DNA of 64,000 nucleotides from an uncultured Colwellia sp. (lineage in GTDB: Bacteria; Pseudomonadota; Gammaproteobacteria; Enterobacterales; Alteromonadaceae), in assembly GCA_913058245.1 (NCBI GenBank), contig CAJXQJ010000001.1, forward strand, positions 186,001-250,000, read 5' to 3'. Below are positions 51,618 through 61,814 of the stretch, piece by piece. The translations under genes and the position numbers were made by a program. Numbering within the stretch: the stretch's first letter is position 1; each line of letters opens with the position of its first letter. The notes beneath the pieces were generated by a model. It saw only the letters and a program-made list of their open reading frames with translations. It was not told the origin of the DNA and ran no database searches.

Positions 51618-52030
51618 TTATTTCCCCAAATCATTTTTTATTTGTTACGTCATGTTTTTATTATGTATGTTTTACTGATCGGACGTTCGACCAGTTAGGG
51701 TGATAATAGATGAGTGATTATTTATTATCCAATTGTGGGTTATTTATAATTTAAATAGTCAAGATAGGTAAAATATATAGTCCATATAACTAAAGGGATG
51801 TGGCTATGTTTTGTGTTAATGCTTTGTTAATTTGATGTGTTTTTTTTAGTTTTGGCAAAAAATATTTGATTTAAAAAATTATGAATTAGAAGAAAATTGG
51901 CTAGGCTGAAGGCTGTATGTGGTTTGACCACTGTTTACATTTGCATTCTGCGTTTTATAATCATGCATCAATCTTCGTGATTGAAGTGCCTAGCACAAGC
52001 AAGAAAAATTTATTCATTCCAGAGGTGTTT
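51618..52030. other. Intergenic region before the MCP gene
   Basis: About 410 AT-rich bases between the divergent lipase-like and MCP genes. Apart from the small GGACGTTCGACC stretch near 51682, I see no element I can name; it presumably carries both promoters. Confidence 0.4.
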
Positions 52031-54061
52031 ATGTACAACCTACCATTAACCATAAAACAAAAAATAATAATGGGGTTTAGCACGATAGGGATTTTGTTAA
52101 TCGCAGGAAGCAGCTTTTTTTATAATTCATTAATGCAAATTAGTACCGCCAACAGTAATGTTGAATTACTGGCGGTACCCGTACAAAAGCAAAGTAACGC
52201 TTTGCAAATTAAACTACTTAACATGATTAAAGTAGGCGCCTTAGGATTTACGCAACAAGATAGCGCAGCATTAATTAATAGCGAACAAGAATTCGGCAAG
52301 TTAAACCAAGAGTTTCAAAATTCGGTTCAAGTTTTGCGTAGTAAGGTGATGGACCAAGCTAAAATGCAACAGGCACTGAAACAAGCGCAAGTTCATTATC
52401 AAGAATATGTTGCCAACAGTGAGGCATTTTATTTAGCAAAAAAAAATATCGCTATAGCCAACGAAAAGTTTACTAATCAATATCAGCAATTCGTTGATAC
52501 CAGAGACCAAGCAAGTAACGATATGCTGGATTTAGAGTTACTTGAAATTGATAACGGACAGTTATTAGAAGATATCATAGGTAATGGCGCCCGTATTGAC
52601 GATATGTTATTTACCTTACAAAACACTATGTCAGGTTTACAGCAAGTCAATGAACTTAGTGTTTTAACGCAACACAAAGAAGATGTTGGTTTTCTTATCG
52701 CTAACGCTAAAAATAATTTCGATTTTATGCAGCGCTTGTTTGAAGGGATTGATGATAAGTCGTTACTTGATGATTTTTCAAAACAATTTTCGACCTTAAG
52801 CACCTTACTGGTTGAGCCAGGAGAGCTATACCAGCACAAGCAAGGTGCCCTTGAAGATGTTATTAACGCTAATAATGCTTATAACGATTCAGTAACGAGT
52901 TTTAATGCCACCTACCAACAGTTAACACTGTTGTTGACATTAGCTGAAGCACGCTTTGTTGAATTGCAATTAACAACGAAAAATAAGGTGGAAACAGGGG
53001 AAAGTTTAGCGATTATTTTAGCTGTGGTATTTATTATCTTAGCGAGCTTTATTGGTGTGATTACCACGCGAGCTATGCTGACTCCTTTGGCGCTTGCCAA
53101 TGATTCTTTAGCGTTAATTGCTCAGGGAGATTTAACTGCTCGATTAACTATTGGCAATAAAGATGAGTTCGGCGTGTTATTTAAAAACATTAATAAACTC
53201 AGCGATGACCTAACTTCATTATTAAAAAATATTAGTCAAAATGCTTATTCGTTAGATGAGTCGTCACAAATAACCAGTGAGCAAAGTCAACGTATAGCTC
53301 AGTCAACATCAGCGCAAATAACTCGAGTTGATAGCGCTAAGCAAATAGCAGAAAAAATGTTTGCCAGTTCAACCCGTGTGACTGATGAAGCAAATTTAAC
53401 CGCGAATAATGTTTCAGAGGCGACAACACATAGCTATGAGATACGCACTATTGCTGATGATAATAGTAATCGTATTGTTTCGCTATCTGAGCGATTAGGA
53501 GAATCTGTTGAGGTTATGACTCGCTTGAGTAAGCACAGCGATAGTATTGGCGGCATTTTAGACACGATTGGCAGTATTGCTGATCAAACCAATTTATTAG
53601 CGTTAAATGCAGCCATTGAAGCGGCACGTGCTGGTGAACATGGTCGTGGTTTTGCTGTGGTTGCTGACGAGGTAAGATCGTTAGCATCACGCACACAAGC
53701 ATCGACTGCTGAAATTCAAACCATGATTGATGCCTTGCAAAAAGAAACACAAACCGCTGAATTAGCCATTTCACAAGGGCAAACGCAAGCATCAGAATGT
53801 GTTTCGCAAAGCCAAGAGCTTAGTAATGCCATCAAACAAATAGAAAGTGCCTTGCTAACGATTGATGAGATGAGTAAAAGTATTAGCGTTGCTTCGAATG
53901 AACAATTAGGTTTTAGCCAAGATATTGAAGCGACCATGAGTGAAGCGGCAAAAGCTGCAAGTCATAATGCTGCTGAATCACAAGACTTATCAAATCGAAG
54001 TGAAGATGTGAATAAATTAGCTGATTCATTAACCCAGTCAGTGGCGCGTTTTAAGCTTTAA
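52031..54061 (+). CDS. Methyl-accepting chemotaxis protein
   Basis: A 676-residue transducer: TM1 at ~10-32, a long helical periplasmic sensor (~35-335), TM2 near 340-362, a HAMP domain (~363-415) and a signalling domain with the conserved hairpin tip [40 protein letters not shown] region near 510-550. It signals through CheA/CheW located elsewhere. Start at the ATG at 52031, preceded by AGAGGTG; the longer frame from 51917 has no RBS and an uncharacteristic N-terminus. Ligand unknown. Confidence 0.93.
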   Translation: MYNLPLTIKQKIIMGFSTIGILLIAGSSFFYNSLMQISTANSNVELLAVPVQKQSNALQIKLLNMIKVGALGFTQQDSAALINSEQEFGKLNQEFQNSVQVLRSKVMDQAKMQQALKQAQVHYQEYVANSEAFYLAKKNIAIANEKFTNQYQQFVDTRDQASNDMLDLELLEIDNGQLLEDIIGNGARIDDMLFTLQNTMSGLQQVNELSVLTQHKEDVGFLIANAKNNFDFMQRLFEGIDDKSLLDDFSKQFSTLSTLLVEPGELYQHKQGALEDVINANNAYNDSVTSFNATYQQLTLLLTLAEARFVELQLTTKNKVETGESLAIILAVVFIILASFIGVITTRAMLTPLALANDSLALIAQGDLTARLTIGNKDEFGVLFKNINKLSDDLTSLLKNISQNAYSLDESSQITSEQSQRIAQSTSAQITRVDSAKQIAEKMFASSTRVTDEANLTANNVSEATTHSYEIRTIADDNSNRIVSLSERLGESVEVMTRLSKHSDSIGGILDTIGSIADQTNLLALNAAIEAARAGEHGRGFAVVADEVRSLASRTQASTAEIQTMIDALQKETQTAELAISQGQTQASECVSQSQELSNAIKQIESALLTIDEMSKSISVASNEQLGFSQDIEATMSEAAKAASHNAAESQDLSNRSEDVNKLADSLTQSVARFKL

Positions 54062-54131
54062 ATGTTTAAAATTAATAAAAATTGTTAGTACACGAGTGCT
54101 AGGTATCAAACTTGGCACTCGTTTAACACGC

Positions 54132-55325
54132 TTAATTATTTATTGATGTAACGGCTATTTCCTGCTCGGCGTTATCGTTAAGGTGTTTACTAATATATTG
54201 CCAAACAATATGTTGGTGTTCGCGCACAGGAGATTCGCCAAACTCCGCAGAAGGCCCCGGTTTATAAATAGGGCTAGTTAGCGATTTTTGTAATTGCTCG
54301 CAGACAAAAATATCTTCTTGTAAAAAATCCCCAGAAGCAAGCGGATGATCGGCTGACATCTTATCGTCTTTAGCAAAAGTTGATTTATACCAATACATAG
54401 CGCTACGCATACTTTGACTTAAATAAGTTAAGTCGGAGCATGGCTGTACTTTAGTTCTAATAACCACACGACTTTTATTGGCTGCTAATGGAATAATGTG
54501 AAATACCGACCATGTTGACTCTGTGGCTGAGATACCAACGCCTGGAAATAACATAGGTACCCAAGCTCCATGTTGGCTTTTATCGATATGCTCAATTAGT
54601 GGTAATGGCGAGTTTCGTTCTAGATTGGCGCTGTAACCTTTCGCTAAGGGCTCCCAAAATGCAAAGTGTGGCCCGACAAACTGAAACTTCGCTTTGGCGT
54701 GATCATACATATTAAGTGTGCCAACATGTAATTGTGCTAAATGATAATGATCAATATAGTTTTCAACAATAATTTTCCAGTTAGCGTGAATATCTTTGAT
54801 CACTAATTCGTCTGGCGCTTCAATTAACTTATCCACTTGATGCGGGCCCATATGCGGCTCAATATCGGCAAACCATTGTGCAATGGATGTAGGGTTTGGC
54901 TCTGGATGCACCCACAACATACCGTGCCATAAAGCAACACTGGCTTTTGTTAAACCGAAGTGTTTTTTATCTAGATTTTTGAATTCTCGCACTTTTTTTG
55001 GCACAGAACGTAACTTTCCTGATAAGTCAAAACGCCAGTCGTGATAAGGGCAGGTGATATGTTTATTAATTTGGCCTTTTGCGGCTAGTAGCTGTGTACC
55101 ACGGTGCGGGCAAATATTATGAAATGCTTGCAGCTGAGTGTTTTCATCAACAATTACAATAATATTATTAAGCCCAGCCTGAACACTGATATATTGTCCA
55201 GGCTTTACCAGATCTTCTTTTAATCCGGCAAAAGCCCAGGTGGTAGAGAAAATATGCTGTTGTTCGATAGCAAAATACTTATCACAGGTATAAGCATTCA
55301 CAGGTAGGCGATTATTCTTGAGCAT
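54132..55325 (-). CDS. Rieske non-heme iron oxygenase, alpha subunit
   Basis: A 397-residue oxygenase. The Rieske [2Fe-2S] ligands are C72-x-H74 (CPHRG) and C92-x2-H95 (CPYHDW). The mononuclear iron site is D191-x2-H194-x4-H199 in ENYIDHYHLAQLH. General shape fits choline monooxygenase/GbcA-like or sterol-oxidising alpha subunits; no reductase or ferredoxin gene is adjacent. It is the last gene of a three-gene unit with a small membrane protein and a propeller/di-heme lipoprotein. Substrate unknown; the nearby hydroxylase suggests a lipid. Confidence 0.88.
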   Translation of the reverse strand: MLKNNRLPVNAYTCDKYFAIEQQHIFSTTWAFAGLKEDLVKPGQYISVQAGLNNIIVIVDENTQLQAFHNICPHRGTQLLAAKGQINKHITCPYHDWRFDLSGKLRSVPKKVREFKNLDKKHFGLTKASVALWHGMLWVHPEPNPTSIAQWFADIEPHMGPHQVDKLIEAPDELVIKDIHANWKIIVENYIDHYHLAQLHVGTLNMYDHAKAKFQFVGPHFAFWEPLAKGYSANLERNSPLPLIEHIDKSQHGAWVPMLFPGVGISATESTWSVFHIIPLAANKSRVVIRTKVQPCSDLTYLSQSMRSAMYWYKSTFAKDDKMSADHPLASGDFLQEDIFVCEQLQKSLTSPIYKPGPSAEFGESPVREHQHIVWQYISKHLNDNAEQEIAVTSINN

Positions 55326-55398
55326 AAATGGTTCCTTGAAAGTAAAGCAAAGTAGACATAATTGCTACTTTGCCGTTACGAATATGAACACTGTTTTG

Positions 55399-55599
55399 TT
55401 AAGACAGCGACCAGTTTGGATAAATAAAACAACTGATTGCGACAATTGCCCACAGTGCAATACAAAACCAATACAAACCGGGTTCATTGGCTCGCTGGTA
55501 AGCCTGCCACAGGTAAACTTCACCGCGAATTAAGTCGACGAATAACCACAGAAATAAAGCAATGCCTAGCCAATACGACCAGGGAAATGAAGCCATCAT
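55399..55599 (-). CDS. Small membrane protein in the Rieske operon
   Basis: A 66-residue protein with two hydrophobic helices (~5-23 and ~42-62) separated by a short charged loop, rich in Trp. It lies 3 bases after the stop of the propeller/di-heme gene with GGAG overlapping that stop, and 73 bases before the Rieske gene, which supports real expression. Family not recognised. Confidence 0.65.
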   Translation of the reverse strand: MMASFPWSYWLGIALFLWLFVDLIRGEVYLWQAYQRANEPGLYWFCIALWAIVAISCFIYPNWSLS

Positions 55600-55601
55600 G
55601 T

Positions 55602-58600
55602 TTATGCTCCTTCGTCAAAGTTTAGGGTACTGTCTAAATCTTGGTCTAAAGCGCTTTGCCAGCCTTTACCCGGTACAGTACACGTGAAAGTTAAATTGTT
55701 ATTACTTGTTGTCGCTAACGAGTGTAATTCACTCGGCGATAACATTGGCTCTAACGCTGCGTCACTACGATATTTCTTCGTTTGCGTATCAAACAAATAA
55801 CCGCGTTGTTTGCCATCAATTTGGCCAAGTGCGATAAGATCGCATTCAGTTACTTCACCACCTAATATTTTTGAGATAAATACGGTTTGCGCTCTTTGTT
55901 CAAACAAAGCAACACGTTGTGAAACAGCTGCAGGTGCGTTGCTATTTAGGGTGATTTGCTGACCAACAATAGGTGCTAAATCGTTGTCGAATTCCATCAT
56001 GTAATCCACTAATCCTTGACGAGTTAGCTCATCAGGAATGCCCACTTCACCATTGTTAAAGTGACAACCATAGCGTTCGTCAGCCCCGTCTGGACATCCG
56101 GTTTCACCGTTATCAAAAACAGCACCTTTAAGAAAGTTTAGTAATTGATCGGTAGCGCCATCGTGTAAGAAGCCAAAACCACGAATTTGCTCGCCTTGAT
56201 GTTGTTTAGTGTGTGATGGTAAAAAGCCTTCTCTGTCAGGTAGACCAAACATACCCACTCGCGTGTATAGATTACGTAATTGTGGCACTTTCAAAATTTG
56301 AATTTCACCACCATGAGCAATTTCTCCACGACTACCGTAAAAACCTTGGCTATGATCAACACCATGACAACCCTGACAATTAACCCCATCGACTGAATCA
56401 CCGTTAATTGGTGTATCGGTTTCGGCGCCATCAGAGCGACGATCGCCATGGAAGAAATCAGCTCCACGCTGTGCAGAGGTAGAAAGTGAATTATCAAATT
56501 TTCGAATAGGGTTCGGTGGTAAAGCAACTTTTAGCATAAAGTTAGCAAAATCATCGATATCATTTTCAAGAGCAACAACATCGGTACTTTTATTACTTGC
56601 GGCAACTGAAGCTGGTAAATGAATATCAAGGCCCAGTAAGCCCTCAAAGGCAACAATAAAGTTTTTGAACGAGGTATGCTCATCAAGCGTTTGTTCAGTA
56701 TCATTGCCGAAGTAGCCAGTTGATCTGTCACCGCGCCAATGCATATGTCCATGATTGTGTATGCCACGCATTGTTTGCGTTCCCATCGGGCCTTTCATTG
56801 CAGCAAATGTGCGTTTATCACCATCACCATTGATGATCTCTAATAATTGGCAGCTCTCATCTTCAGGCCCAACAAGTACACAACCAAGCTCCGATAAATT
56901 TTCTGTAGGGAAAGGTTGTGGATTTTCACCATTGGTGCCATCTGGATTACCTAAGTTCCAACTCAAATGATCGGTGTCACCAAATACATGACAACTTGCA
57001 CAGGCTGATTCGCCGTTTGACGAGGAGCGGTTTGCATCATAAAGCATTTGCCGTCCAGCACTGAACCCAACTGGCTCAGGCGTTGTTAAGTTAAGACGCT
57101 GGCTTTCGGAATTATCGTTTAAATTAATAGTGACAATGGCATTGTCGAAGCGTGTGAAAACGTACAGGCGTTGCTTGCTTTCATCTAACAATAAACCTGA
57201 AGGACCACCGGTAACGGTCAAGTAATTTTGGCTTAGTGTTTTTGGATCAAACTCTTCACCACTGTTGTCCCAGTATTTATCTTGTTCAAGTTGTTTAGTT
57301 GGCAATTTGGCTATTTTGTTTGAGCCAATAACTGCACTGTAAAGGGTTGAGCCATCATTCGTAATTGCTAACTGAAGAGGTGTCGATAAGCTATGTTGCT
57401 TTACATTGGTATTACCTTTTAAATCAGCGTAATTGATATGGCGATTTAAATGGCGGGCTTTAACCGTTTGCGCATTTGGATTAATAACGCTAATGCGGCT
57501 TTGGGCAATATTACCTTGTACCGTTGATTTCGCAAATTCACCAGCACCTTCAAATCGAGTACTGTTATTGGCATCAGTATTGGTAACATAAACGTTGCCA
57601 TTACTCGGGTTTACCGCCAAATTAAATAATGTTGTGCCAACATGTTTATAGGCTGACTTTTGTTGCAGAGATTTAGTATCAATAGCAAATACATCTAAAT
57701 CAGGTAATGTAAAGCGAACACCGTTTGAAAAGTTACGCCCTTTGCTGTCTAACCATTGTCCAGTGTCGTTGTCGTACTTAACAATCATACTTGTCCATGG
57801 TTGTGGTTTACCTTCTACGTTCACACCTGGTGACGTTCTTCCGCCAGGCAAATAACCGTCTGTTAAACCATTAGGGCTACTAATTTCATCAAGAACCTGA
57901 CAAGGGTAAGCGCCGTATTCGTCATCTTCATAGCCGTAACACATTACGGATTCATGCACAGCGGTAGTTTGGTTACCTGAATTTAATACGCCAGCATAGA
58001 TTGTTGATTTATCAGGTGTTACTGCTAATCCTCGTAACGTATCACCAAATAGTGACATGATTTTTAGTGGTTTTCCGCCTAGTGAGTTGCCTTGCTCTGT
58101 CGCATCGAATACCCAGATATCAGCGCGACCTTGATTTGCTTGATGAAGTTTTGGATCGCCAGCCCCGTCTACGTCGGCCAAGGCAGGGCTCATGCGTTGC
58201 TGACCACGATGTGCAGTGGTAATAAAAGCCTTATCATCAGCAAAAACAATATCTTTAGGCTCATCACCGACGAGTAGAGTACGTATAACTTTTGCTGGTG
58301 TGCTAGCAATATCAATTAAGCTTATTGAATCAGAAACATGATTAACTACCCATGCCGTTTGCTGATGTACTGCAACCGAAACTGGCTCTAAACCTACTGG
58401 CAGTGACTGTTCTAAGCTTAAATCGCCAGAACTATTTATGCTGAAAATATCTAAGCTATTGTTTGAAGTATTTGTAACAAGTAGCTGTTTCCCATCAATT
58501 GATTTTGCTATTGGGCGCACTTGACCCGATTCAAAGCCAATAAAGTCAGCTTTGGCTTGCGGGGGGTCAACAGTTGGTGGTGTTGGTGGTGCTACAGGCG

Positions 58601-58676
58601 CTGGTTTACTGTCTGAGCCACCACCACATGCAGTTAGCAAAGAAAGCGCGCTGATTATAATAAACTTCTTCATCAA
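55602..58676 (-). CDS. Beta-propeller/di-heme cytochrome lipoprotein
   Basis: A 1024-residue predicted lipoprotein (lipobox LLTAC, C17, followed by a Gly/Ser and Pro-rich linker). Residues ~45-530 form a YncE-type beta-propeller (repeated SIDGKQLLVTNTSNNSLDIF, LLVGDEPKDIVF and VTNTDANNS patterns). The C-terminal part is cytochrome-c-peroxidase-like with two heme-binding motifs, CASCH (~555) and CQGCH (~765). It is likely a surface or periplasmic redox protein. First gene of the unit with the Rieske oxygenase, and divergent from the TetR regulator. Confidence 0.85.
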   Translation of the reverse strand: MMKKFIIISALSLLTACGGGSDSKPAPVAPPTPPTVDPPQAKADFIGFESGQVRPIAKSIDGKQLLVTNTSNNSLDIFSINSSGDLSLEQSLPVGLEPVSVAVHQQTAWVVNHVSDSISLIDIASTPAKVIRTLLVGDEPKDIVFADDKAFITTAHRGQQRMSPALADVDGAGDPKLHQANQGRADIWVFDATEQGNSLGGKPLKIMSLFGDTLRGLAVTPDKSTIYAGVLNSGNQTTAVHESVMCYGYEDDEYGAYPCQVLDEISSPNGLTDGYLPGGRTSPGVNVEGKPQPWTSMIVKYDNDTGQWLDSKGRNFSNGVRFTLPDLDVFAIDTKSLQQKSAYKHVGTTLFNLAVNPSNGNVYVTNTDANNSTRFEGAGEFAKSTVQGNIAQSRISVINPNAQTVKARHLNRHINYADLKGNTNVKQHSLSTPLQLAITNDGSTLYSAVIGSNKIAKLPTKQLEQDKYWDNSGEEFDPKTLSQNYLTVTGGPSGLLLDESKQRLYVFTRFDNAIVTINLNDNSESQRLNLTTPEPVGFSAGRQMLYDANRSSSNGESACASCHVFGDTDHLSWNLGNPDGTNGENPQPFPTENLSELGCVLVGPEDESCQLLEIINGDGDKRTFAAMKGPMGTQTMRGIHNHGHMHWRGDRSTGYFGNDTEQTLDEHTSFKNFIVAFEGLLGLDIHLPASVAASNKSTDVVALENDIDDFANFMLKVALPPNPIRKFDNSLSTSAQRGADFFHGDRRSDGAETDTPINGDSVDGVNCQGCHGVDHSQGFYGSRGEIAHGGEIQILKVPQLRNLYTRVGMFGLPDREGFLPSHTKQHQGEQIRGFGFLHDGATDQLLNFLKGAVFDNGETGCPDGADERYGCHFNNGEVGIPDELTRQGLVDYMMEFDNDLAPIVGQQITLNSNAPAAVSQRVALFEQRAQTVFISKILGGEVTECDLIALGQIDGKQRGYLFDTQTKKYRSDAALEPMLSPSELHSLATTSNNNLTFTCTVPGKGWQSALDQDLDSTLNFDEGA

Positions 58677-58697
58677 AAACTCCAGTTTGATAATAAA

Positions 58698-58720
58698 TTT
58701 TCATATTGATAATTTATAGC
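58698..58720. promoter_or_regulatory. Repeated 23-bp element, copy 1 (candidate TetR operator/promoter)
   Basis: TTTTCATATTGATAATTTAT then AGC. It matches a second copy at 59410-59432 in 20 of 23 positions. It lies between the propeller gene and the TetR gene. Confidence 0.5.
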
Positions 58721-58740
58721 TTATGCGTAAACGCCATATG

Positions 58741-58755
58741 TTGTCAATGTGACAA
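58741..58755. promoter_or_regulatory. Palindromic candidate TetR operator
   Basis: TTGTCA-ATG-TGACAA is a perfect 6-3-6 inverted repeat within the promoter region of the TetR gene, followed by ATTTATT as in the 23-bp repeats. Confidence 0.6.
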
Positions 58756-58820
58756 TTTATTTTGATTAAGGTATGCTTAAGATCGATAAACTCATAATGA
58801 ATAATAAAGCGAGAATAGTT

Positions 58821-59399
58821 ATGGCACGCCCGAGCATGGCTGGTCAGCGTCGAGAAGAAATTTTAGATGCACTAGAAATATGTATTTTAGAGAAAGGCAT
58901 ACAAGCAACATCGTTAGAGCATTTGGCTGAAACGGCGAAAATGAAGCGAACAATTTTACGCCACTATATTGGCAATAGAGATGAAATAATTTGTGCGCTT
59001 AGTGCTCGTTGGACAGATAAATATAACCAGCAATGGCAAGACACTTTAGCTTGGTTGCCCAATAAATATAGGGCTGACGCCTTAATTGATATTCTTTTTT
59101 CATCCCGTTCATCAGAACATATAAACAACACTATTATTGGGGAAGCATTATTTTCGGAAGCGAAGCGATTACCTGAGATAAAGGCTGATCAAGAAAAGAT
59201 CATGGCGGAATTTAATCGCCACCTTATGGCGGTATTAACAAGTCAATATTCAGAGGCTACGGCAGAAAAAATTGAGTTAGTGGCGGCGGGAATTTACGCA
59301 AATTATTTAATGAGTGAGTCGCTATTACCGCTTGCCTTATTGGATGAAGTGCTAAAATTAAAGAAATCGACCCTATTACTGATGTCAACATTGGGGTAA
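58821..59399 (+). CDS. TetR/AcrR family transcriptional regulator
   Basis: A 192-residue repressor-type regulator. The HTH spans about residues 8-55 (GQRREEILDALEICILEKGIQATSLEHLAETAKMKRTILRHY-type), and an all-helical ligand domain follows. I choose the ATG at 58821 (MARPSMAG), which matches family N-termini; in-frame ATGs at 58773 and 58797 would add an unusual leader. It is divergent from the propeller/di-heme operon and upstream of the 59478 operon; repeated palindromic sites in both promoter regions suggest that it controls both. Confidence 0.88.
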   Translation: MARPSMAGQRREEILDALEICILEKGIQATSLEHLAETAKMKRTILRHYIGNRDEIICALSARWTDKYNQQWQDTLAWLPNKYRADALIDILFSSRSSEHINNTIIGEALFSEAKRLPEIKADQEKIMAEFNRHLMAVLTSQYSEATAEKIELVAAGIYANYLMSESLLPLALLDEVLKLKKSTLLLMSTLG

Positions 59400-59409
59400 T
59401 ACTTGTTTA

Positions 59410-59432
59410 TTTTCATGTTGACAATTTATTGC
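59410..59432 (+). promoter_or_regulatory. Repeated 23-bp element, copy 2 (candidate TetR operator)
   Basis: TTTTCATGTTGACAATTTAT then TGC, 46 bases before the start of the next operon. It contains TTGACA, so it could also include a -35 element that the regulator would cover. Confidence 0.5.
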
Positions 59433-59477
59433 GAAAAACGTATATTTCGCCTATCTAATTAAATGTAAGAGTGAACC

Positions 59478-60119
59478 ATGAATTTATTTACATCAATTTT
59501 AACCAGCATTATTATCGTGCTAGCCGTTTGGTTTGGTGTTATTTATCAGCCAACGCCAGCTTATGCTGAAATTATCACCCCAAGTACGGTAGAGATAATC
59601 ACAGAGAGTAAGGCTAGCGATAATTTTAAAAATTCGCCTGTGAAATCTGAGCCTAAGGCGAAAGAAAAGTACCAAAGTACCCGCCTTATAAGCGCAAGTA
59701 ACAGCGTTAAGAATAATGCTCCGGTTGCTAATATCGTTGGTGTAAGCCAAGAGATGTTAATAAGTGACATTGATAAGCTTTGGGCGGAATTTTCACAAAA
59801 TGGTTCACTTCATTCACAGTTAAGTGATTACCCTACAGCTACCTATGTTTTATATCGTCATATTTCAAAAAATTTTACTCGTGCTGATATTACTATTGGT
59901 TACGATAGTCGAGAATTAAAGTCGAATTCACAACTTACCTCACTGCCTACTGGGCATTATCAAACAGTTATTACCGATAGTCATTTAAGCTCAAAGCAAT
60001 TAGAAGCAGCCTGGAAAAAGCTTAATTTTACGAAAGAAGTTGTTGCGGTTGTTGAACGTCATCAATTAAACAAGCGTGCTGAAGTGGTTAGTGTCAGTAT
60101 GCAAGTGTTATATAAGTAG
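59478..60119 (+). CDS. Membrane-anchored protein with GyrI-like effector-binding domain
   Basis: A 213-residue protein with one N-terminal membrane segment (~5-25), a Ser/Lys-rich linker (~30-85) and a C-terminal domain (~88-213). The latter's YVLYRHISKNFTRADITIGYDS and SLPTGHYQTVI segments resemble the GyrI/AraC effector-binding fold. That fold binds small hydrophobic molecules; here it would face the periplasm. The family call is tentative. It is co-transcribed with the fatty-acid/sterol hydroxylase 8 bases downstream. Confidence 0.65.
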   Translation: MNLFTSILTSIIIVLAVWFGVIYQPTPAYAEIITPSTVEIITESKASDNFKNSPVKSEPKAKEKYQSTRLISASNSVKNNAPVANIVGVSQEMLISDIDKLWAEFSQNGSLHSQLSDYPTATYVLYRHISKNFTRADITIGYDSRELKSNSQLTSLPTGHYQTVITDSHLSSKQLEAAWKKLNFTKEVVAVVERHQLNKRAEVVSVSMQVLYK

Positions 60120-60127
60120 AGGGGAAA

Positions 60128-61027
60128 ATGGATAGCTTATCGAATATTTTATCTACTGATTTTATTTATGGTTGGGAAACTTGGATAAATGATTGGTTTT
60201 TAGTTTTTGCTTTTGCTTTGTTTATTCTCGAACTTTTACGTTACGCGTTTAAGAAAAAAATGTCGTGGAATTTACTTGGTGATAGCGCTGCAAACTTTGC
60301 CACACTCGCAATGTTTATTGTTATTATTGCTCTCGTTGCCGGTGTTTACGCTGGAGTGTTTTTTTACGTTTATGATAATTTTAGAATTATTGATTTACCG
60401 TTAACCGGTTGGACCATTGTTGGCTGTATTGTTTTGGCGGACTTAGCTTATTATTGGGAGCATCGCTTTTTGCATATGAACGGCTTTGGTTGGGCAACTC
60501 ATACGGTTCATCATAGTTCTCCACATTTTAATTTGTCTGTCGCTTATCGTCATGGTCCTATGGATTGGTTTTTTCCATTATTTTTCTATTTGCCGTTGGC
60601 ATTTTTAGGTTTTAATCCGTTTATTATTTTCTTCGCTGAAGTTATTGTGCAGGTATATCAAACCTTATTGCATACTGAAACAGTTAAAAAATTACCTAGG
60701 CCGATTGAAGCTATTTTTAATACGCCTTCGCACCATAGAGTGCATCATGCAACAAACAAGCAGTATTTAGATAAAAACTATGCCGGTATCTTTATTATTT
60801 GGGACAAAATGTTCGGTAGTTTTGCCAAAGAGGAAGAAAAAGTAAATTACGGTGTATACCCAAGAATTAACAGTGTTAATCCATTTATTGTATTTTTCTC
60901 AGGATACGGAAAATTTGTACAGCGTTTGTGGCTAGCGCCGTCTTGGTCATACCGTGTGAAGCTATTTTTTAAATCACCAACTTGGGCGTGGCAGCAAGAG
61001 CAATTACAGCAGAAGGATAAGCGCTAA
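60128..61027 (+). CDS. Sterol desaturase/fatty acid hydroxylase family protein
   Basis: A 299-residue membrane di-iron enzyme with hydrophobic segments near 20-37, 55-82 and 90-112. The histidine box motifs are HRFLH, HTVHH and HHRVHH (with an additional LLHTETV), the ligand set of this superfamily. It hydroxylates or desaturates a lipid such as a fatty acid, sterol or carotenoid. RBS GAGGGGA. Likely in the same TetR-controlled locus as the Rieske oxygenase. Confidence 0.9.
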   Translation: MDSLSNILSTDFIYGWETWINDWFLVFAFALFILELLRYAFKKKMSWNLLGDSAANFATLAMFIVIIALVAGVYAGVFFYVYDNFRIIDLPLTGWTIVGCIVLADLAYYWEHRFLHMNGFGWATHTVHHSSPHFNLSVAYRHGPMDWFFPLFFYLPLAFLGFNPFIIFFAEVIVQVYQTLLHTETVKKLPRPIEAIFNTPSHHRVHHATNKQYLDKNYAGIFIIWDKMFGSFAKEEEKVNYGVYPRINSVNPFIVFFSGYGKFVQRLWLAPSWSYRVKLFFKSPTWAWQQEQLQQKDKR

Positions 61028-61044
61028 AATATTCTGTTTTAGTA

Positions 61045-61088
61045 AAGAAAAAAGCGCTAATAAATTAATTTATTAGCGCTTTTTTCTT
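61045..61088. terminator. Bidirectional terminator between hydroxylase and VF530 genes
   Basis: A perfect 21-bp stem centred on GCGCTAATAAAT/ATTTATTAGCGC with a two-base loop and flanking A6/T6 runs serves both converging genes. Confidence 0.93.
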
Positions 61089-61100
61089 AATGAGTAATCT

Positions 61101-61634
61101 TTACCTCGGCGCGTTTGCGTAAGGATCAAATGGCTTATTGCTTTCTGAATTTCTTTTTGAATCAGTATTTGAATTTTCATTTTTCCGCTCATTTGAGCGA
61201 GAGTGCCTGCTTTGACTCTTATCATTAGCACTTTGGTATTTGTTGTTATGTACCGGCTTTGAGCGATGTGTTTCTTTAAAACTATCTTTAGTTAATGGAA
61301 CTATTGCCTCACCTTTAATTAATACTTTAGGCTCTTTTGGTTTGATATGTAATGGAATTTCTCTCTGTCTAGGTGGAATTTCAAATTCGTCTTCACCCGG
61401 CTCAGGTAAATTTTTAAAGCTATAAAGATAGAAACGCTCTAGTGTTTCTCTCGCCCATTCAGTTTTACGTAAAAACTTTAAGCTTGAGATCATGCTTGGG
61501 TTATTTTTGAAACATTTTATGCGGGTATATTCCGCTAAAATATCAAAGCCGTAATGTGTCACCAGCTCACTCAGGAGTGTATCTAACTTTAAACCGTGTA
61601 ATGGATTATTTAACTGAATATCTTCTTGACTCAT
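61101..61634 (-). CDS. VF530 family DNA-binding protein with basic tail
   Basis: A 177-residue protein. Residues ~8-72 are the VF530/DUF2132 domain ([22 protein letters not shown] and [23 protein letters not shown]), a small DNA-binding fold known from a Vibrio fischeri structure. The C-terminal ~105 residues are a disordered, Lys/Arg/Ser/Asn-rich extension longer than usual for the family. Role unknown. Confidence 0.88.
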   Translation of the reverse strand: MSQEDIQLNNPLHGLKLDTLLSELVTHYGFDILAEYTRIKCFKNNPSMISSLKFLRKTEWARETLERFYLYSFKNLPEPGEDEFEIPPRQREIPLHIKPKEPKVLIKGEAIVPLTKDSFKETHRSKPVHNNKYQSANDKSQSRHSRSNERKNENSNTDSKRNSESNKPFDPYANAPR

Positions 61635-61814
61635 AGCATGCTTTCATTAACTTTACTTAGAATTCTATTATACACCGAATTAAAAGACATTTTATTGAGA
61701 ATTTACCAATCTTTGATATCACTGAATTTGAATAAAGCGTTACATACCTTTATGTTAAATGTTGTACACTTGTTTTAACTAAATAATAACTTATTAAAAT
61801 TGATGGAAATCACT

